Assembly (NCBI GenBank): GCA_934351925.1
Contig: CAKRJT010000014.1
Coordinates: 4,522-68,521 of the forward strand
Direction: 5' to 3'
Length of the DNA stretch: 64,000 nucleotides
Source: an uncultured Lachnospiraceae bacterium
Lineage (GTDB): Bacteria > Bacillota > Clostridia > Lachnospirales > Lachnospiraceae
Both the position numbers and the translations under genes were made by a program. Under the pieces are notes generated by a model. The model had not been told where the DNA came from, made no database searches, and worked only from the letters and a program-made list of their open reading frames with translations. Positions 62,993-64,000 of the stretch are shown one piece after another (position 1 is the first letter of the stretch; every line of letters begins with the position of its first letter).

Positions 62993-64000
62993 TTAGTCGC
63001 CGAAGCTTATTCCGAGAAGCTTCGCCTCATTTATTATCGACGCGTCCGGGTCAACCATCTTTAACTTACCCGCAACGTCGGCAAGCGGAACCTTCACAAT
63101 CTCGCCGTTCTTAATTCCGACCATGTATCCGAACTCCCTGTCCATTATGAGCCTGGCTGCCGCCGCGCCGAGTCTTGATGCGAGCACTCTGTCATAAGGG
63201 CATGGGCTTCCGCCTCTCTGTGTGTGTCCCGGAACAGTTATGCGGACCTCCTGACCCGTGAGCTCCTGTATCTCGCTCCCTATCTTATATGACACAGACG
63301 GATAAGGATTGTCCTTGAGTCGCTGCTTGAGCTCCTTCTTAGGAAGAGCCGCATCCTCCTTGGATATGGCGCCCTCCGCAACCGCAAGTATGGAGAAATT
63401 CTTGCCAGCCTTGGTTCTTCTGTTGAGCGCAGCTACCACCGACTTGATATCATAAGGTATCTCAGGAATGAGAATGATATCCGCACCGCCCGCAATACCT
63501 GCGTGAAGCGTAAGCCACCCGACCTTATGTCCCATCACCTCCACGATAAATACCCTTCCGTGCGAGGAGGCTGTCGTGTGTATACAGTCTATGGCATTGG
63601 TCGCGATGTTTACCGCACTCTGAAACCCGAAGGTCATGTCCGTGCCCCAGAGGTCATTGTCAATCGTCTTAGGGAGTGTAACTATATTGAGTCCCTCCTC
63701 CCTTAAAAGGTTCGCCGTCTTGTGTGTTCCGTTTCCGCCGAGCACCACAAGACAGTCAAGACCAAGCGACTTATAATTCTTCTTCATCGCCTCGACCTTG
63801 TCCAAGCCGTTCTCATCAGGCACACGCATAAGCTTAAAAGGCTGTCTTGAGCTTCCTATTATCGTGCCGCCCTCTGTAAGAATTCCTGAAAAATCACTTT
63901 TTTTCATAACTCTGAAATCACCGTAGATAAGACCCTTGTAGCCCTCCTCAAAACCGATAATTTCCACGTCGTCAACAGCTCTGTAAAGAGACTTTGCGAC
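62993..64000 (-). CDS. 6-phosphofructokinase, 5' end outside the window; predicted ATP-dependent
   Basis: The reading frame is open to the right edge; 335 residues are visible and about 25 N-terminal residues, with the first glycine-rich loop, are missing. GFEEGYKGL, LGGNGTHKTA, LPKTIDND, MGHKVGWL, GHTQRGGSP and DRVLASRLGAAA are typical. The Gly in GGNG (E. coli position 104) with Lys in PKTIDND (position 124) is the combination seen in ATP-using members, unlike the Asp in the paralogue at 33834. It precedes dnaX by 15 bp on the same strand. Confidence 0.93.
   Translation of the reverse strand, partial: VAKSLYRAVDDVEIIGFEEGYKGLIYGDFRVMKKSDFSGILTEGGTIIGSSRQPFKLMRVPDENGLDKVEAMKKNYKSLGLDCLVVLGGNGTHKTANLLREEGLNIVTLPKTIDNDLWGTDMTFGFQSAVNIATNAIDCIHTTASSHGRVFIVEVMGHKVGWLTLHAGIAGGADIILIPEIPYDIKSVVAALNRRTKAGKNFSILAVAEGAISKEDAALPKKELKQRLKDNPYPSVSYKIGSEIQELTGQEVRITVPGHTQRGGSPCPYDRVLASRLGAAAARLIMDREFGYMVGIKNGEIVKVPLADVAGKLKMVDPDASIINEAKLLGISFGD

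Overview
The window is a low-to-mid GC, Gram-positive chromosomal segment from an anaerobic, motile, spore-forming member of the Clostridia, most likely a Lachnospiraceae (Roseburia/Agathobacter-like). Supporting signs are strong AGGAGG-type ribosome sites, a CotS-type spore coat kinase, short type-3 prolyl-tRNA synthetase, a SAM-I riboswitch before metK, a PPi-type phosphofructokinase, several chemoreceptors and an HD-GYP protein. The family is an inference from gene content; I see no rRNA or tRNA gene in the window. Most genes lie on the minus strand; the chemoreceptors, the HD-GYP gene and one phosphofructokinase lie on the plus strand.

Region by region (minus strand unless stated): 1-8.8 kb holds an edge-truncated membrane-anchored protein, cotS-like, cca, proS, two lipoproteins and an AlgX/DHHW plus MBOAT pair for cell-surface O-acetylation. 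8.86-9.07 kb is a nested palindromic repeat. 9.1-15.05 kb holds an AI-2E-family permease, a pseudouridine synthase preceded by a small frameshifted gene and a non-coding stretch with three regularly spaced inverted TTACCGC pairs, a two-component system, and metK under a SAM-I riboswitch. 15.5-20.7 kb (plus) carries a chemoreceptor and HD-GYP pair and a second chemoreceptor. 20.9-32.3 kb is murA, an M23 wall hydrolase, aroK, a flavin reductase, a CBS/DRTGG pyrophosphatase, a NUDIX protein, a zinc-ribbon membrane protein and a heterodimeric ABC exporter. 32.5-36.6 kb is AT-rich and accessory: a 24-codon peptide gene with its own promoter and terminator, a methyltransferase, a PPi-type phosphofructokinase (plus), a DUF234-like ATPase and a 43-bp palindrome. 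36.6-46.4 kb has transketolase and transaldolase, a third chemoreceptor (plus), a MATE exporter and a propeller/solute-binding-protein fusion. 46.5-50.4 kb is an araB, membrane protein, araD operon.

The most interesting part is 50.5-60.3 kb: a self-contained operon with its own promoter and a palindromic candidate operator. It encodes a kleisin-like subunit (JetA-like), a MukE-like subunit (JetB-like), a 1493-residue SMC/MukB-like ATPase (JetC-like) and a 957-residue TPR/disordered/P-loop-like protein. It resembles a Wadjet/MukBEF complex, but the TOPRIM nuclease JetD is absent from the window and the large TPR protein occupies the next position. It follows dnaX-ybaB-recR, a chromosome-maintenance neighbourhood. 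The window ends inside a second phosphofructokinase whose residues predict ATP use.

Metabolically the window links pentose use (araB, araD, tkt, tal) to glycolysis (two phosphofructokinases of different predicted phosphoryl donor) and to pyrophosphate turnover (regulated pyrophosphatase).
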